From assembly GCF_004342915.1 (NCBI RefSeq), contig NZ_SLWL01000013.1, forward strand, positions 1 to 64,000: 64,000 nucleotides of DNA, in the 5' to 3' direction. The position numbers and the translations under genes are program-made. This stretch comes from Camelimonas lactis (GTDB taxonomy: Bacteria > Pseudomonadota > Alphaproteobacteria > Rhizobiales > Beijerinckiaceae). Shown here one piece after another: positions 31,630 through 41,248 of this stretch; the first letter of the stretch is position 1, and every line of letters starts with the position of its first letter. A model generated the notes under the pieces. The model had not been told where the DNA came from. It saw only the letters and a list, made by a program, of their open reading frames with translations, and did no database searches.

Positions 31630-34600
31630 CTACTCCAGCAGCAGCAGCAGGTCGCGCGCCTCCACATTGTCGCGCACGGCCACGGCCACGTCGGTGACGA
31701 CGCCGGCGCGCGGGGCGGCCAGGGTGGTTTCCATCTTCATCGCCTCCAGCGTCAGCAGCGGCGCGCCGGCCTCCACCTTCTGGCCCTTGCGCACGGCGAT
31801 GGACGACACCGCGCCGGCCATCGGCGCCGCCACGTGGCTGGGATCGCCGTCATCGGCCTTGCGCCGCGCCGTGGCGACGACGCGGCTGCGGTCGGCGACG
31901 CGGATAACGCGCGGCTGGCCGTTCAGCTCGAAGAACAGCTTCACGTGCCCGTCCGGCTCCGCCTCGCCAATGGCCTGGAGCAGGATGATCAGCGTCTTGC
32001 CCGGCTCGATCTCGGCGACGATCTCATCGCCCGCCTTCATGCCGTTGAAGAACACCGGCGTCGGCAGCGCTGACAGCGGCCCGTAGGCGTCGGCCATCCG
32101 GGCGTAGTCGGCGAACACCTTGGGGTACATCAGCCAGGAGGCCAGCTCCTGATCGTCGATCTGCCGGCCGACCTCGGCTTCCGCCTGTTTGCGCGCCGCC
32201 GGGAGGTCCGCCTCGCCCAGCAGCGAGGCCGGCCGCACCGTGATCGGCTGCTGGCCGCGCAGGGCCTTCTTCTGCAGGGCCTGTGGCCAGCCGCCCACCG
32301 GCTGGCCGAGGTCGCCCTTCAGCATCTCCACCACCGAGGCGGGGAAGGCGATCTCCCGCTCCGGGTCGAGCACGTCGGCCGGCGTCAGCCCCTGGGCCAC
32401 CATCATCAGCGCCATGTCGCCCACCACCTTGGACGACGGCGTCACCTTGACGATGTCGCCAAACAGGTCGTTAGCCTCACGATAGGCCCGCGCCACCTCG
32501 TGCCAGCGCGTGTCCAGGCCGAGGGAGCGCGCCTGCTCCTTCAGGTTGGTGAACTGGCCGCCGGGCATCTCGTGCAGATAGACCTCGGAGGCGCCGGCGC
32601 GCAGGTCGCTCTCGAACGGCGCGTACAGCGCCCGCACGCCTTCCCAGTAGAAGCTGATGCGGCGGATGGCGTCGGCGTCGAGGCCGGCGTCGCGCTCCGT
32701 GCCGCGCACCGCCTCCACCACCGAGCCGAGGCACGGCTGCGAGGTCGCGCCGGACATGGCGTCAGTGGCGAGGTCCACCGCATCGACGCCCGCCTCAATG
32801 GCGGCGATCACCGTGGCGCTGGCCGCGCCGGAGGTGTCGTGGGTGTGCAAATGGATCGGCAGGTCGGTGACGTCGCGCAGCGCCTTGATCAGCGCCCGCG
32901 CCGCCGGTGGCCGCAGCAGGCCCGCCATGTCCTTGATGGCCAGCACATGGCAGCCCGCCGCCTCCAGCTCCCGCGCCAGCCCGGCGTAGTAGTTGAGGGA
33001 GTATTTGGCCCGGTCCGGGTCGAACACGTCGCCGGTGTAGCAGATGGCCCCTTCGGCGATCTTGCCGGCCTCCGCCACGGCGTCGATGGCGACGCGCATG
33101 TTCTCCACCCAGTTCAGGCAGTCGAAAATGCGGAACAGGTCGACGCCGCCCTCCGCCGCCTGGCGGATGAAGTGGCGCACCACATTGTCGGGATAATTGG
33201 TGTAGCCGACGCCATTGGCCCCGCGCAGCAGCATCTGCAGCAGCAGGTTGGGCGCCTGCCGGCGAATGCCGGCGAGGCGCTCCCACGGGTCCTCGGTGAG
33301 GAAGCGCATGGCCACGTCGAAGGTGGCGCCGCCCCAGCACTCCAGCGACAGCAGGCCGGGCAGGCCGCTGGCGTAGGAGCTGGCGGCGGGCAGCAGGTCG
33401 AAGCTGCGCATGCGCGTCGCCAGCAGCGACTGGTGGGCATCGCGCATGGTGGTGTCGGTGATCAGCACGCGCTGCTGTTCGCGCATCCAGCGGCCAAAGT
33501 CGCGCGGACCCAGCCGGTCGAGCAGCTGCTTCGTCCCGTCGGGCGTTGCGCCGCCAAATGTCGGCGCCTCGGGCGTGCGCAGGTCGGCGGCGAGGCCGTT
33601 GCGTCCCTTCATCTCCGGGTGGCCGTTGACGGTGACGTCGGCGATGGAGCGCAGCAGCTTGGTGGCGCGGTCGCGGCGCGGCGTCAGGTTGAATAGTTCC
33701 GGCGTGTCGTCGATGAACCGGGTGGTGTAGTTCATCGCCCGGAAATCGGGATGGGCCAGCACTGCCTCCAGGAACGGCAGGTTGGTGGCGACGCCGCGAA
33801 TACGATACTCGCGCAGCGTGCGGTCCATGCGGGCGATCACCTCGTCCGGCTTTGGCGCCCAGACGGTGACCTTCTCCAGCATGGCGTCGTAGAACGGCGT
33901 GACCACGGCGCCGGAATAGGCGGTGCCGCCGTCGACGCGCACGCCGAAGCCGGAGGCGCCGCGATAGGCGGTGATGCGGCCGTAGTCCGGCGCGAAGCCG
34001 CGCTCCGGGTCTTCGGTGGTGACGCGGCACTGCATGGCGTGGCCGGCGAGGCGGATTTTCTCCTGCGGCGGAATCCCCGTCTCTTCCACCACGCCAATGC
34101 GTCCGCCCTCGGCGATGCGGATCTGCGCCTTGACGATGTCGAGGCCGGTGACGACCTCGGTCACCGTGTGCTCCACCTGAATGCGCGGATTGACCTCGAT
34201 GAAGTAGAAGGCGCCGGTGTCGGCGTCCATCAGGAACTCCACGGTGCCGGCGCCGCGATAGTTGGCGGCGCGGCCGATGGCGAGGGCGGCTTCCGCCAGA
34301 GCGGCGCGAGCGTCGTCGTTCAGATAGGGCGCCGGCGCGCGCTCGATGACCTTCTGGTGGCGCCGCTGGATGGTGCAGTCACGCTCGAACAGATGCACCA
34401 GATTGCCGTGGGCGTCGCCCAGCAACTGCACCTCGACGTGGCGGGCGCGGCGCACCAGCTTTTCCAGGTACACCTCGTCCTTGCCGAACGCCGCCTTCGC
34501 TTCGCGCCGCGCCGCCGCCACCGCGTCCAGCAGCTGGGATTCGTTGTCGATGGGCCGCATGCCGCGCCCGCCGCCGCCCCAACTCGCCTTCAGCATCACC

Positions 34601-35073
34601 GGATAGCCGACGCCGGCGGCGAGGCGCAGCACCTCCGACGCGTCATCGGGCAGGGGATCGGTGGCCGGCATCACTGGCGCGTTGACCGATACGGCCAGAT
34701 TGCGCGCCGCCACCTTGTTGCCGAGCTGGCGCATGGTGTCGGGCGTGGGGCCGATGAAGATGATGCCGGCCGCCGCGCACGCCTCGGCGAATTCCGGGCT
34801 TTCCGACAGGAAGCCATAGCCGGGATGGATGGCGTCGACCCGGGCTTTCACGGCGATGTCGATGATCGAATCAATGTCGAGATAGGCCTGCAGCGGCCCT
34901 TTGCCGGCGCCGACCCGGTAGGCCTCGTCCGCCTTGAAGCGGTGCAGCGACAGCCGGTCCTCCTCCGCGTAGATGGCCACCGTTTCGATGCCCAGTTCCG
35001 TCGCCGCGCGAAAAACGCGGATGGCGATTTCAGAACGGTTGGCGACCATCAGCCGCTTGATACGCTTCCCCAT
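31630..35073 (-). CDS. pyc: Pyruvate carboxylase
   Basis: A full-length 1147-residue single-chain pyruvate carboxylase. The order is biotin carboxylase (MVANRSEIAIRVFRA at the start, GGGGRGM glycine loop, EVNPRIQVEHTVTE), carboxyltransferase (RDAHQSLLATRMR, then the LQMLLRGANGVGY stretch), and a C-terminal biotinyl domain with AMKM, Lys1113 being the biotin site. It makes oxaloacetate from pyruvate and bicarbonate for anaplerosis. Start ATG 35073. The gene stands alone, with the palindrome 35187-35202 upstream. It belongs with the acetyl/propionyl-yielding catabolism of this region but has no catabolic operon of its own. Confidence 0.96.
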   Translation of the reverse strand: MGKRIKRLMVANRSEIAIRVFRAATELGIETVAIYAEEDRLSLHRFKADEAYRVGAGKGPLQAYLDIDSIIDIAVKARVDAIHPGYGFLSESPEFAEACAAAGIIFIGPTPDTMRQLGNKVAARNLAVSVNAPVMPATDPLPDDASEVLRLAAGVGYPVMLKASWGGGGRGMRPIDNESQLLDAVAAARREAKAAFGKDEVYLEKLVRRARHVEVQLLGDAHGNLVHLFERDCTIQRRHQKVIERAPAPYLNDDARAALAEAALAIGRAANYRGAGTVEFLMDADTGAFYFIEVNPRIQVEHTVTEVVTGLDIVKAQIRIAEGGRIGVVEETGIPPQEKIRLAGHAMQCRVTTEDPERGFAPDYGRITAYRGASGFGVRVDGGTAYSGAVVTPFYDAMLEKVTVWAPKPDEVIARMDRTLREYRIRGVATNLPFLEAVLAHPDFRAMNYTTRFIDDTPELFNLTPRRDRATKLLRSIADVTVNGHPEMKGRNGLAADLRTPEAPTFGGATPDGTKQLLDRLGPRDFGRWMREQQRVLITDTTMRDAHQSLLATRMRSFDLLPAASSYASGLPGLLSLECWGGATFDVAMRFLTEDPWERLAGIRRQAPNLLLQMLLRGANGVGYTNYPDNVVRHFIRQAAEGGVDLFRIFDCLNWVENMRVAIDAVAEAGKIAEGAICYTGDVFDPDRAKYSLNYYAGLARELEAAGCHVLAIKDMAGLLRPPAARALIKALRDVTDLPIHLHTHDTSGAASATVIAAIEAGVDAVDLATDAMSGATSQPCLGSVVEAVRGTERDAGLDADAIRRISFYWEGVRALYAPFESDLRAGASEVYLHEMPGGQFTNLKEQARSLGLDTRWHEVARAYREANDLFGDIVKVTPSSKVVGDMALMMVAQGLTPADVLDPEREIAFPASVVEMLKGDLGQPVGGWPQALQKKALRGQQPITVRPASLLGEADLPAARKQAEAEVGRQIDDQELASWLMYPKVFADYARMADAYGPLSALPTPVFFNGMKAGDEIVAEIEPGKTLIILLQAIGEAEPDGHVKLFFELNGQPRVIRVADRSRVVATARRKADDGDPSHVAAPMAGAVSSIAVRKGQKVEAGAPLLTLEAMKMETTLAAPRAGVVTDVAVAVRDNVEARDLLLLLE

Positions 35074-35186
35074 CTCGACCCTTGTTGTCTGATTGTTGCT
35101 CGAACGGTTTGCAATATCCGCAACCGGCGGCGTTCCGGGAAGGGCTTATTCTGCGAAGAATTGCGGAATTTCATCCAGGATTATGC

Positions 35187-35202
35187 AAATTTTGCAAAAT
35201 TT
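35187..35202. promoter_or_regulatory. Perfect 16-bp palindrome upstream of pyc
   Basis: AAATTTTGCAAAATTT is a perfect palindrome about 115-130 bases upstream of the pyc start codon. Related TTTGCAA and TTGCGGAA half-sites lie closer to the gene. TTTGCAAA-like boxes are, from memory, bound by short-chain acyl-CoA regulators (PccR/ScfR) in other alphaproteobacteria. The regulator of this gene is not identified. The gap 35074-35390 has no gene. Confidence 0.45.
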
Positions 35203-35390
35203 ACGCGCGCCGGCGCGAAAAACCAGCGGCCCCAGGCGCGCCCGCTGGTGCGGAAAAAGGATGTGAACAGGCGGCGCCTGCGGCTTTGCCAGCGATCTTC
35301 GGGGTGTTCCTGCCCGCCGGGGCGTCGGCGGACGGGAGCAGCCCGTCTCTGGCGCCGCCCGGTCTTTGTGTCGCCCCGCCTCGTGCGCCG

Positions 35391-36194
35391 CTACGGCAGC
35401 CGATAGGCGAAGGCAGGTCCGCCGCCGCTGGCCTGGAGAACCTCGGTCTCGACGCCAAACACCTGCCGCACCCAGTCCGGCGTCAGCACCATGTCCGGCG
35501 CGCCCTGGGCGACGATCTCGCCGTTGCGCATCAGCAGGATGGCGTCGGCGCAGGATGACGCCAGGCTGAGGTCGTGCAGCACCGCGAAAACCGCGACGCC
35601 GCTGTCGGCCAGCCGGCGCGCCTCGCGAATCAGCAGCAGCTGGTGGTGAATGTCGAGGCTGGCGGTGGGCTCATCCAGGAACAGCGCCTGGGGCAGGTCA
35701 TCCCGCCCTGACGCGGCGCGCCCGGCCGCCAGCTGGGCGACGGCGCGGGCGAAGTGCACGCGCTGGCGCTCGCCGCCGGAGAGCGTTTCATAGCTGCGAC
35801 CAGTCAGATGGCCCACGTCGGCGCTGGCCAGACTGGCGTTGATGATCGCCGTCGCGGCGGCGCGCGGCAGCTTGCGGCCCACCGTCTCCATGCCAAGACG
35901 GACAACCTCCGCCACCGTGAACGGAAAGCCGAGGCTGGAGGCCTGGGGCAGCACGGCGCGCGCCGCCGCCAGCCGCCACGGCGGGATGCTGGCGAGGTCC
36001 GCGCCGTCCCACAGAACCCGGCCGCCTGTTGGCGCCAGTTCGCCGCAGCACAGGCGCAGCAGGGTTGATTTGCCGGCGCCGTTCGGACCAATGGCGACGG
36101 TCAGTTCCCCAGGGCGCAACGTCATGCTGGCCTGGTTGAGCAGGGTTTTGCCGCGCACGCCGTAGCTGGCGGCGGAAAGCGTGAGCAGGCTCAT
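35391..36194 (-). CDS. hmuV: Heme ABC transporter ATP-binding protein HmuV
   Basis: A 267-residue ABC ATPase of the FecE/HmuV group. Walker A GPNGAGKST, signature LSGGERQR, Walker B ALFLDEPTASLD and the switch His in VLHDLSLA are present. The start ATG 36194 overlaps the permease stop by 4 bases (ATGA), so it is coupled to hmuU. It powers transport of heme across the inner membrane. The Q-loop region RAVLPQASSLGFPFTV is typical of HmuV. Confidence 0.92.
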   Translation of the reverse strand: MSLLTLSAASYGVRGKTLLNQASMTLRPGELTVAIGPNGAGKSTLLRLCCGELAPTGGRVLWDGADLASIPPWRLAAARAVLPQASSLGFPFTVAEVVRLGMETVGRKLPRAAATAIINASLASADVGHLTGRSYETLSGGERQRVHFARAVAQLAAGRAASGRDDLPQALFLDEPTASLDIHHQLLLIREARRLADSGVAVFAVLHDLSLASSCADAILLMRNGEIVAQGAPDMVLTPDWVRQVFGVETEVLQASGGGPAFAYRLP

Positions 36195-37267
36195 GCGAAC
36201 GTCCCCCTGCCGCCGCGCAGCAGCAGCCAGAGAAAGAACGGCGCGCCGACCGCGGCGGTGAGAATGCCGATCGGCAGTTCCGAAGGCGACACCAGCAGCC
36301 GCGCCAGCACGTCGGCGCCCACCAGCAGCGAGCCGCCCAGCAGGGCGCTGGCCGGCAGCAGCACCCGGTGATCGGGGCCGCAGGCCAGGCGGATGACGTG
36401 CGGCACAACGATGCCGACAAAACCGATGGCCCCGCACGCCGCCACCGCGACCCCGACAGCCAGCGCCGTCAGCAGGATGGCCAGCCGCTTCAGCCGCTGC
36501 ACCGCCACGCCCACGTGATAGGCCTCGGCCTCGCCCAGCAGCAGCGCGTTGAGCCCGCGCGCCAGCACCGGGGCGGCGACGATCACCAGCAGCACAGCGG
36601 GCGCCACGGCCGCCACCTTGGTCCAGGTGGCGCCGCCGAGACTGCCAAGCGACCAGAAGGTGAGATCGCGCAGCTGCCGGTCATCGGCGACATAGACCAG
36701 CAGGCCGGTGAGCGCGCCGGCCAGCGCCGCCAGCGCCACGCCGGCCAGCAGCATGGTGGTGACCGAGGTGCGCCCCTGGCGCGTGGCGATGACGTACAGG
36801 ACGGTGGTGGTGATCAGCCCGCCAAGGAACGCCGCCGCCGGCAGCACGGCGAACGGCAGGGTGGTTCCCGCCGGCCAGAAGGCGGCGATCAGCCGGTCGC
36901 CGACAACGATGGAGGCCGCCGCCGCCAGCGCCGAGCCTGATGAAACGCCCACGAGACTGGGATCCGCGAGGGGGTTGCGGAACAGGCCCTGCATCAGCGC
37001 GCCCGACACCGCCAGCGCCGCGCCGGCCAGCAGGCCCAGCAGGGTGCGCGGCGCGCGGATGTCGAACAGCACCAGCGCCTCGCGCGGCGTCGCCGTCTGG
37101 TCGGTGAGGCCAAGGCCGGCAGCGAAAATGGCCAGCACCCGCCGGGGGCTGATGTCGACGGCGCCCGCGCCAAGCGACAACACGACGACCGCCGCCATCA
37201 GCAGCGCCAGCGTGACGAACAGCAACATCACTCCCGGCCTGAACGCGACCGCTTCCGATCCCTGCAT
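36191..37267 (-). CDS. hmuU: Heme ABC transporter permease HmuU
   Basis: A 358-residue FecCD-family permease with about nine to ten membrane helices. DIRAPRTLLGLLAGAALAVSGALMQGLFRNPLADPSLVG is the conserved segment of the siderophore/heme permease family. ATG 37267 follows GAGGATTGAG; a TTG 12 bases upstream is also possible. It forms the homodimeric channel that carries heme into the cytoplasm. Overlap with hmuV and close spacing to hmuT place the three in one leftward operon. Confidence 0.92.
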   Translation of the reverse strand: MQGSEAVAFRPGVMLLFVTLALLMAAVVVLSLGAGAVDISPRRVLAIFAAGLGLTDQTATPREALVLFDIRAPRTLLGLLAGAALAVSGALMQGLFRNPLADPSLVGVSSGSALAAAASIVVGDRLIAAFWPAGTTLPFAVLPAAAFLGGLITTTVLYVIATRQGRTSVTTMLLAGVALAALAGALTGLLVYVADDRQLRDLTFWSLGSLGGATWTKVAAVAPAVLLVIVAAPVLARGLNALLLGEAEAYHVGVAVQRLKRLAILLTALAVGVAVAACGAIGFVGIVVPHVIRLACGPDHRVLLPASALLGGSLLVGADVLARLLVSPSELPIGILTAAVGAPFFLWLLLRGGRGTFA

Positions 37268-37331
37268 GGTGAGACTCAATCCTCGGGCGGCGCCGGCGTG
37301 CGCCGCGCGTCCGCGTCCCTTGTGCGACGGC

Positions 37332-38270
37332 TTAGCGGGCTTCCTTCAGCTCCGGGTAGAGCGCATTGAACACCTCCAGCGCCGCGTCCGGCGCGCGCGG
37401 ACCAAAGCCGAGCAGGTACAGGCCGTCCAGGCTCAGCAGCCGCTGCGTCTTCGCCGCTGGCGTGGCGGACAGCGCCGGCGTTTTGAACACGTCGCCGGCG
37501 GCATGCTGGCGCGGGCCGCCGCTCATCATCAGGATGACGTCAGGCGCGGCTTCGATCACCGCCTCGTCGGTCATGGGTTTGTAGCCCTGGAAACCGCTGG
37601 CGACATTCTCGCCGCCGGCAAGACGGATCATGCCGTCGGCGCTGGCGCCGGCGCCGGCGACCAGCGGGCGGCCATTTTGCAGGCTGAGGATGAACATCAC
37701 CCGCGCGGGCTTCGTGATCTTTTTGCGCTTTTCCGCGAGGGCGGCGAATTTGTCCCGCACCTGCTGTTCAAGCTTGCCGGCGGCGTCCTGGGCGCCGGTG
37801 ACCGCGCCAACCGTCGCGATGCGTTCAAGCACGCCCTGTTCGGTCGCGGCTTCGGGCGCGCGCACGATGCGCACGCCGGCCTGGGACACCAGGGTCAGCG
37901 CCTCCGGCGGCCCGCCGCCTTCCTGCAGCAGCAGCACGTCCGGTTGCAGCGACAGGATGCCCTCGGGCGAAAGCTGCCGCACATAACCGATGCTGGCCTT
38001 GTCTTTCTGCGCCTGGGCCGGAAACGTGCTGGTGGTGTCGACGCCGACGATCCTGTCGGCCTGTCCCAGCGCGTAAGCGATTTCCGTCAGGGCCCCGCCG
38101 GCCACCACGATCCGTTTTGCAGGGGCTTCCGCGGCGGTCGCCAGCGATAGCCCCGCGAGCATGAGGGGGGCTGCTGAAAGCGCCGCGCTCATCAGGCCGC
38201 GTCGGGTGAGGCGCGGGACATGTGCCCGCGCCGGCGGTTGCGCAATATCGCGCCTTGTCTGGTCGGCCAT
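37332..38270 (-). CDS. hmuT: Heme ABC transporter substrate-binding protein HmuT
   Basis: A 312-residue periplasmic heme-binding protein of the BtuF/FhuD class. The mature part begins KRIVVAGGALTEIAYALG and includes LSPEGILSLQPDVLL. The N-terminus is unusual: about 20 polar residues, then TRRGLM (22-27) and a hydrophobic stretch ending ATAAEA. That is a twin-arginine-like (Tat) signal rather than a plain Sec signal. ATG 38270 is the best start, since the longer frame upstream lies in the regulatory region. It hands heme from the periplasm to HmuU. First gene of the hmuTUV operon, divergent from hmuR. Confidence 0.88.
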   Translation of the reverse strand: MADQTRRDIAQPPARAHVPRLTRRGLMSAALSAAPLMLAGLSLATAAEAPAKRIVVAGGALTEIAYALGQADRIVGVDTTSTFPAQAQKDKASIGYVRQLSPEGILSLQPDVLLLQEGGGPPEALTLVSQAGVRIVRAPEAATEQGVLERIATVGAVTGAQDAAGKLEQQVRDKFAALAEKRKKITKPARVMFILSLQNGRPLVAGAGASADGMIRLAGGENVASGFQGYKPMTDEAVIEAAPDVILMMSGGPRQHAAGDVFKTPALSATPAAKTQRLLSLDGLYLLGFGPRAPDAALEVFNALYPELKEAR

Positions 38271-38740
38271 GGCTGACGTCCCGTGTTGTTGTTGCCGGGC
38301 AGGCCGGCGCTGGAGCAGCTCCGGCGTTGGCGGCCGCGCCGCCCGTGCTCCGGAGCCACACGAATCAGGAAGCCAGAACTTGCCGGCGCAACAGGTGAAG
38401 CGCTGGCAGCCTGACATGAGGTGGGATCGATCGGCGCCGGGCGCCGGGTGAACCCCGTTCTGACGAAACGCCGACGCGTCTGCATCGGCGTGCGCTGGTC
38501 GCAATCCGCTCCAGCGCTTCCATACAGGCAAGGCGCGTACAGTTACAGTTAAACTTTGCGCTGTTGCGCGCCGGCCGCTGGTCCGCCCCGCATCCCATGA
38601 TGCGCGCCTGACGTCGTGTGATTTGATTTTTATATAATGTTATCAATATGATATTGGAATTTCGGGATGCCGCCGGCCTGGCGTTGCCGTCGCCGCGCGA
38701 CAGCACGTCCCCGCAATTTTTTCAGGAATTTCGGAGTGCT

Positions 38741-38797
38741 CAATTTAGATTCATTCTGAAAACTGGATCAGTTTGGAGCTGGAATGAATCTAAATTG
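38741..38797. promoter_or_regulatory. Irr/ICE-like 57-bp symmetric control region between hmuT and hmuR
   Basis: CAATTTAGATTCATTC (38741-38756) and its exact reverse complement GAATGAATCTAAATTG (38782-38797) form 16-bp perfect arms. Between them sits a further palindrome, AAACTG-GAT-CAGTTT (38760-38774). TTTAGAnnnnTTCT resembles iron control elements bound by Irr/Fur-family regulators in rhizobia. The divergent hmuT and hmuR genes lie on either side, so this site probably controls both. The rest of the 690-base gap 38271-38960 has no gene and includes an AT-rich stretch at 38625-38660. Confidence 0.65.
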
Positions 38798-38960
38798 GCA
38801 TATCAGTTTTAAATCATTATAATTTCGAAGTAATATTATGTTTGACTCGTGTATTTCCTGAATCTACGGAGGGGCAGAGGAGTTGCCGGTCGATCGCCGC
38901 TGCAAGGGTCAGCAGAGCGCGGGCGGAAACCGTAACTGTCAAACATTCGGGATCTGGGCG

Positions 38961-41078
38961 ATGCGCAAATATGCGTGCGGGGCGCTGTTTCTCTCTGCGT
39001 CATTTCTGGCCATCACGGTGGCGACCGCAGAAGAAATCAAACTTGACACCATTTCGGTTTCGGCAACCCGCGTCGAGCAGAAAGCCATCGACCAGCTGGC
39101 TGGCGTCAGCATCGTCAATCGCGACGAGATCGAGCGGTTCAATCCGTCGCGTATTTCCGATGTGTTGCGTGAGATTCCCGGCGTCTGGAGCCAGGAAAAC
39201 GCCAACGATCCAGCCCAGTCGATCAATATTCGCGGCCTGCAGGACTTCGGCCGCGTGGCGGTGCTGGTTGACGGCGCCCGCCAGAATTACGGCGTCAGCG
39301 GCCACAACGCCAATGGGCAGTTCTACCTTGACCCCGAACTGGTCAGCCGCGTGGACGTGACGCGCGGTCCGGTGTCGTCGATCTATGGCTCCGGCGCCAT
39401 CGGCGGCGTGGTGCTGTTCCAGACGCGCGGCGTCGACGATCTGCTCAAGCCCGACGAGAAGGTCGGCGCGGAGCAGCGCCTGGTGCTCGGCACGAACGGC
39501 GCGGGCTTCCTGTCCAGCAGCGCCGTCGGCGCCCGCATCGGCGGCGTCGCCGATGTCTATGGCCAGTTCCTTACCCGCCAGACCTACAATTACAAGGACG
39601 GCGCCGGCACGGTGATCAACGACACCGGCAGCGAGGTGGCCAGCGGTCTGTTCAAGGTGAACATCCGTCCGGCCGAAGGGCACGAAATCTCGGCGACGGC
39701 CCTGCGCCAGAACTACGGGTTCAGCAACAGCGGCTCCAGCAATCAGGGCGCGCGTTTTGACAACGTGCTCAACACCGGCGCCTACACCCTGGGCTACCGC
39801 TTCCGCAGCCCCGAGACGCCGCTGGTTGATCTCAACATGAAGGTCTACGCCAACGACACGACGATGTCGCAGCGTTACATGGCCAATTCACCTAGCGGCA
39901 CTTATGGCGTGCTCGGCGCCGTGCCGGGACTGAGCCGCATCATCTATGACCAGAAAACAACCGGCTTCGACATCTTCAACACGTCGAAGTTCCAGACCGG
40001 CGCCCTGTCCCATACGCTGACCTATGGCGGCGACGGTGTCTGGGACAAGGTTCACACCTGGGACACCGCCGGCGGCTATGGCTCGGCCTTCACGCCGGGC
40101 GGCGAGCGCACCCTGTTCGGCGTCTATGTCCAGGACGAGATCCGCTACAGCAGCTGGCTGCGCGTGGTCGGCGGCGTGCGTTACGACCATTACGAACTGT
40201 CCAGCCCCACGACCGGCAGCGACGGCGGCCGGGCGTCGCCCAAGTTCACCATTGGCGTCACGCCCGTCACCGGCCTTGAACTGTACGCCACCTACGCCGA
40301 GGCCTATCGCGCGCCCACCATCACTGAAACGCTGATCGAGGGATATCACCCGTTCCCCGCGTTCCGCATGTTGCCCAACCCGAATCTCAGGCCCGAGGTG
40401 GCGCACAATCTCGAGGCGGGCGTCAACCTGAAGTACAATGACGTGCTGAAGGCCGGGGACACCTTCCGCGCCAAGGCGACGGTGTTCCGCAACGAGATCG
40501 ACGACTATATCGGTTTCACCAACGCCGACACCTCGACCCTGGTCGCCTTCATTCCCGGCATGCCCAACTCCGTGTGCTCGCGGCTTCCCCCAGCCCAGGC
40601 GCGGCGCATGTGCGCGCTGATGCCGGACCAGCAGTATCAGAACTTCGCCAAGGTCCGCCTCACCGGCGCCGAGCTTGAAGCAGCCTATGACTGGGGCTGG
40701 GGCTTCACCACCATTGCCGGAACCTATGTGCGCGGCAAGGATCAGGAAACCGGATATGGCCTTGCATCCGTGCCGCCGAACCGGATCTCCGGCACGCTCG
40801 GCTTCCGCTTCCTCGATAACCGCCTGACGGTGGGCGGCCGCGTCACCGGGGTCTTCGGCAAGAGTCGCCGCAATCTGCCGCCGGATCAGGTGGATCTGGC
40901 GACGCCTGGTTACGGTCTTGTCGATCTGTTCGCCTCCTACAGCTTCAATGACTGGGTGCGGGCGGACGTGTCGGTGCAGAACCTGTTTGACAAGCGTTAC
41001 ACCCAGTACCTGAACTATACGTCAAGCGCCGGCATGCAGGCCAAGGCCGGGCTGACGATCAGGTTTGCCTCCCATTGA
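38961..41078 (+). CDS. hmuR: TonB-dependent heme receptor HmuR
   Basis: A 705-residue outer-membrane receptor. A signal peptide covers residues 1-24. The plug domain has SVSATRVEQ, NIRGLQDFGRVAVLVDG and RGPVSSIYGSGAIGGVV. In the barrel, YRAP (449-452) and NPNL (473-476) are the FRAP/NPNL motifs of heme receptors, with the expected His at 463 between them. The frame ends with an aromatic-rich strand, though the last residue is His rather than Phe. ATG 38961 follows a GGGCG-type site; the earlier TTG frame is not signal-peptide-like. It imports heme or hemoprotein-bound heme, powered by TonB. Confidence 0.93.
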   Translation: MRKYACGALFLSASFLAITVATAEEIKLDTISVSATRVEQKAIDQLAGVSIVNRDEIERFNPSRISDVLREIPGVWSQENANDPAQSINIRGLQDFGRVAVLVDGARQNYGVSGHNANGQFYLDPELVSRVDVTRGPVSSIYGSGAIGGVVLFQTRGVDDLLKPDEKVGAEQRLVLGTNGAGFLSSSAVGARIGGVADVYGQFLTRQTYNYKDGAGTVINDTGSEVASGLFKVNIRPAEGHEISATALRQNYGFSNSGSSNQGARFDNVLNTGAYTLGYRFRSPETPLVDLNMKVYANDTTMSQRYMANSPSGTYGVLGAVPGLSRIIYDQKTTGFDIFNTSKFQTGALSHTLTYGGDGVWDKVHTWDTAGGYGSAFTPGGERTLFGVYVQDEIRYSSWLRVVGGVRYDHYELSSPTTGSDGGRASPKFTIGVTPVTGLELYATYAEAYRAPTITETLIEGYHPFPAFRMLPNPNLRPEVAHNLEAGVNLKYNDVLKAGDTFRAKATVFRNEIDDYIGFTNADTSTLVAFIPGMPNSVCSRLPPAQARRMCALMPDQQYQNFAKVRLTGAELEAAYDWGWGFTTIAGTYVRGKDQETGYGLASVPPNRISGTLGFRFLDNRLTVGGRVTGVFGKSRRNLPPDQVDLATPGYGLVDLFASYSFNDWVRADVSVQNLFDKRYTQYLNYTSSAGMQAKAGLTIRFASH

Positions 41079-41248
41079 GGCGCGAAGTGGGGCGACTGCG
41101 CCCCGTTTTGTCACGCGACACGCGCCGTTTTCTGTTAGGATCGGCGTCAGAATATATATGTGTTGGGGCCGCGTGTGTCTGGCGTCGGGCTGGTCTGGAT
41201 CAGACCGGTGAAGCGAAGCGGGGCCGTCGGCTGAGCAGGAGAGCCTGA

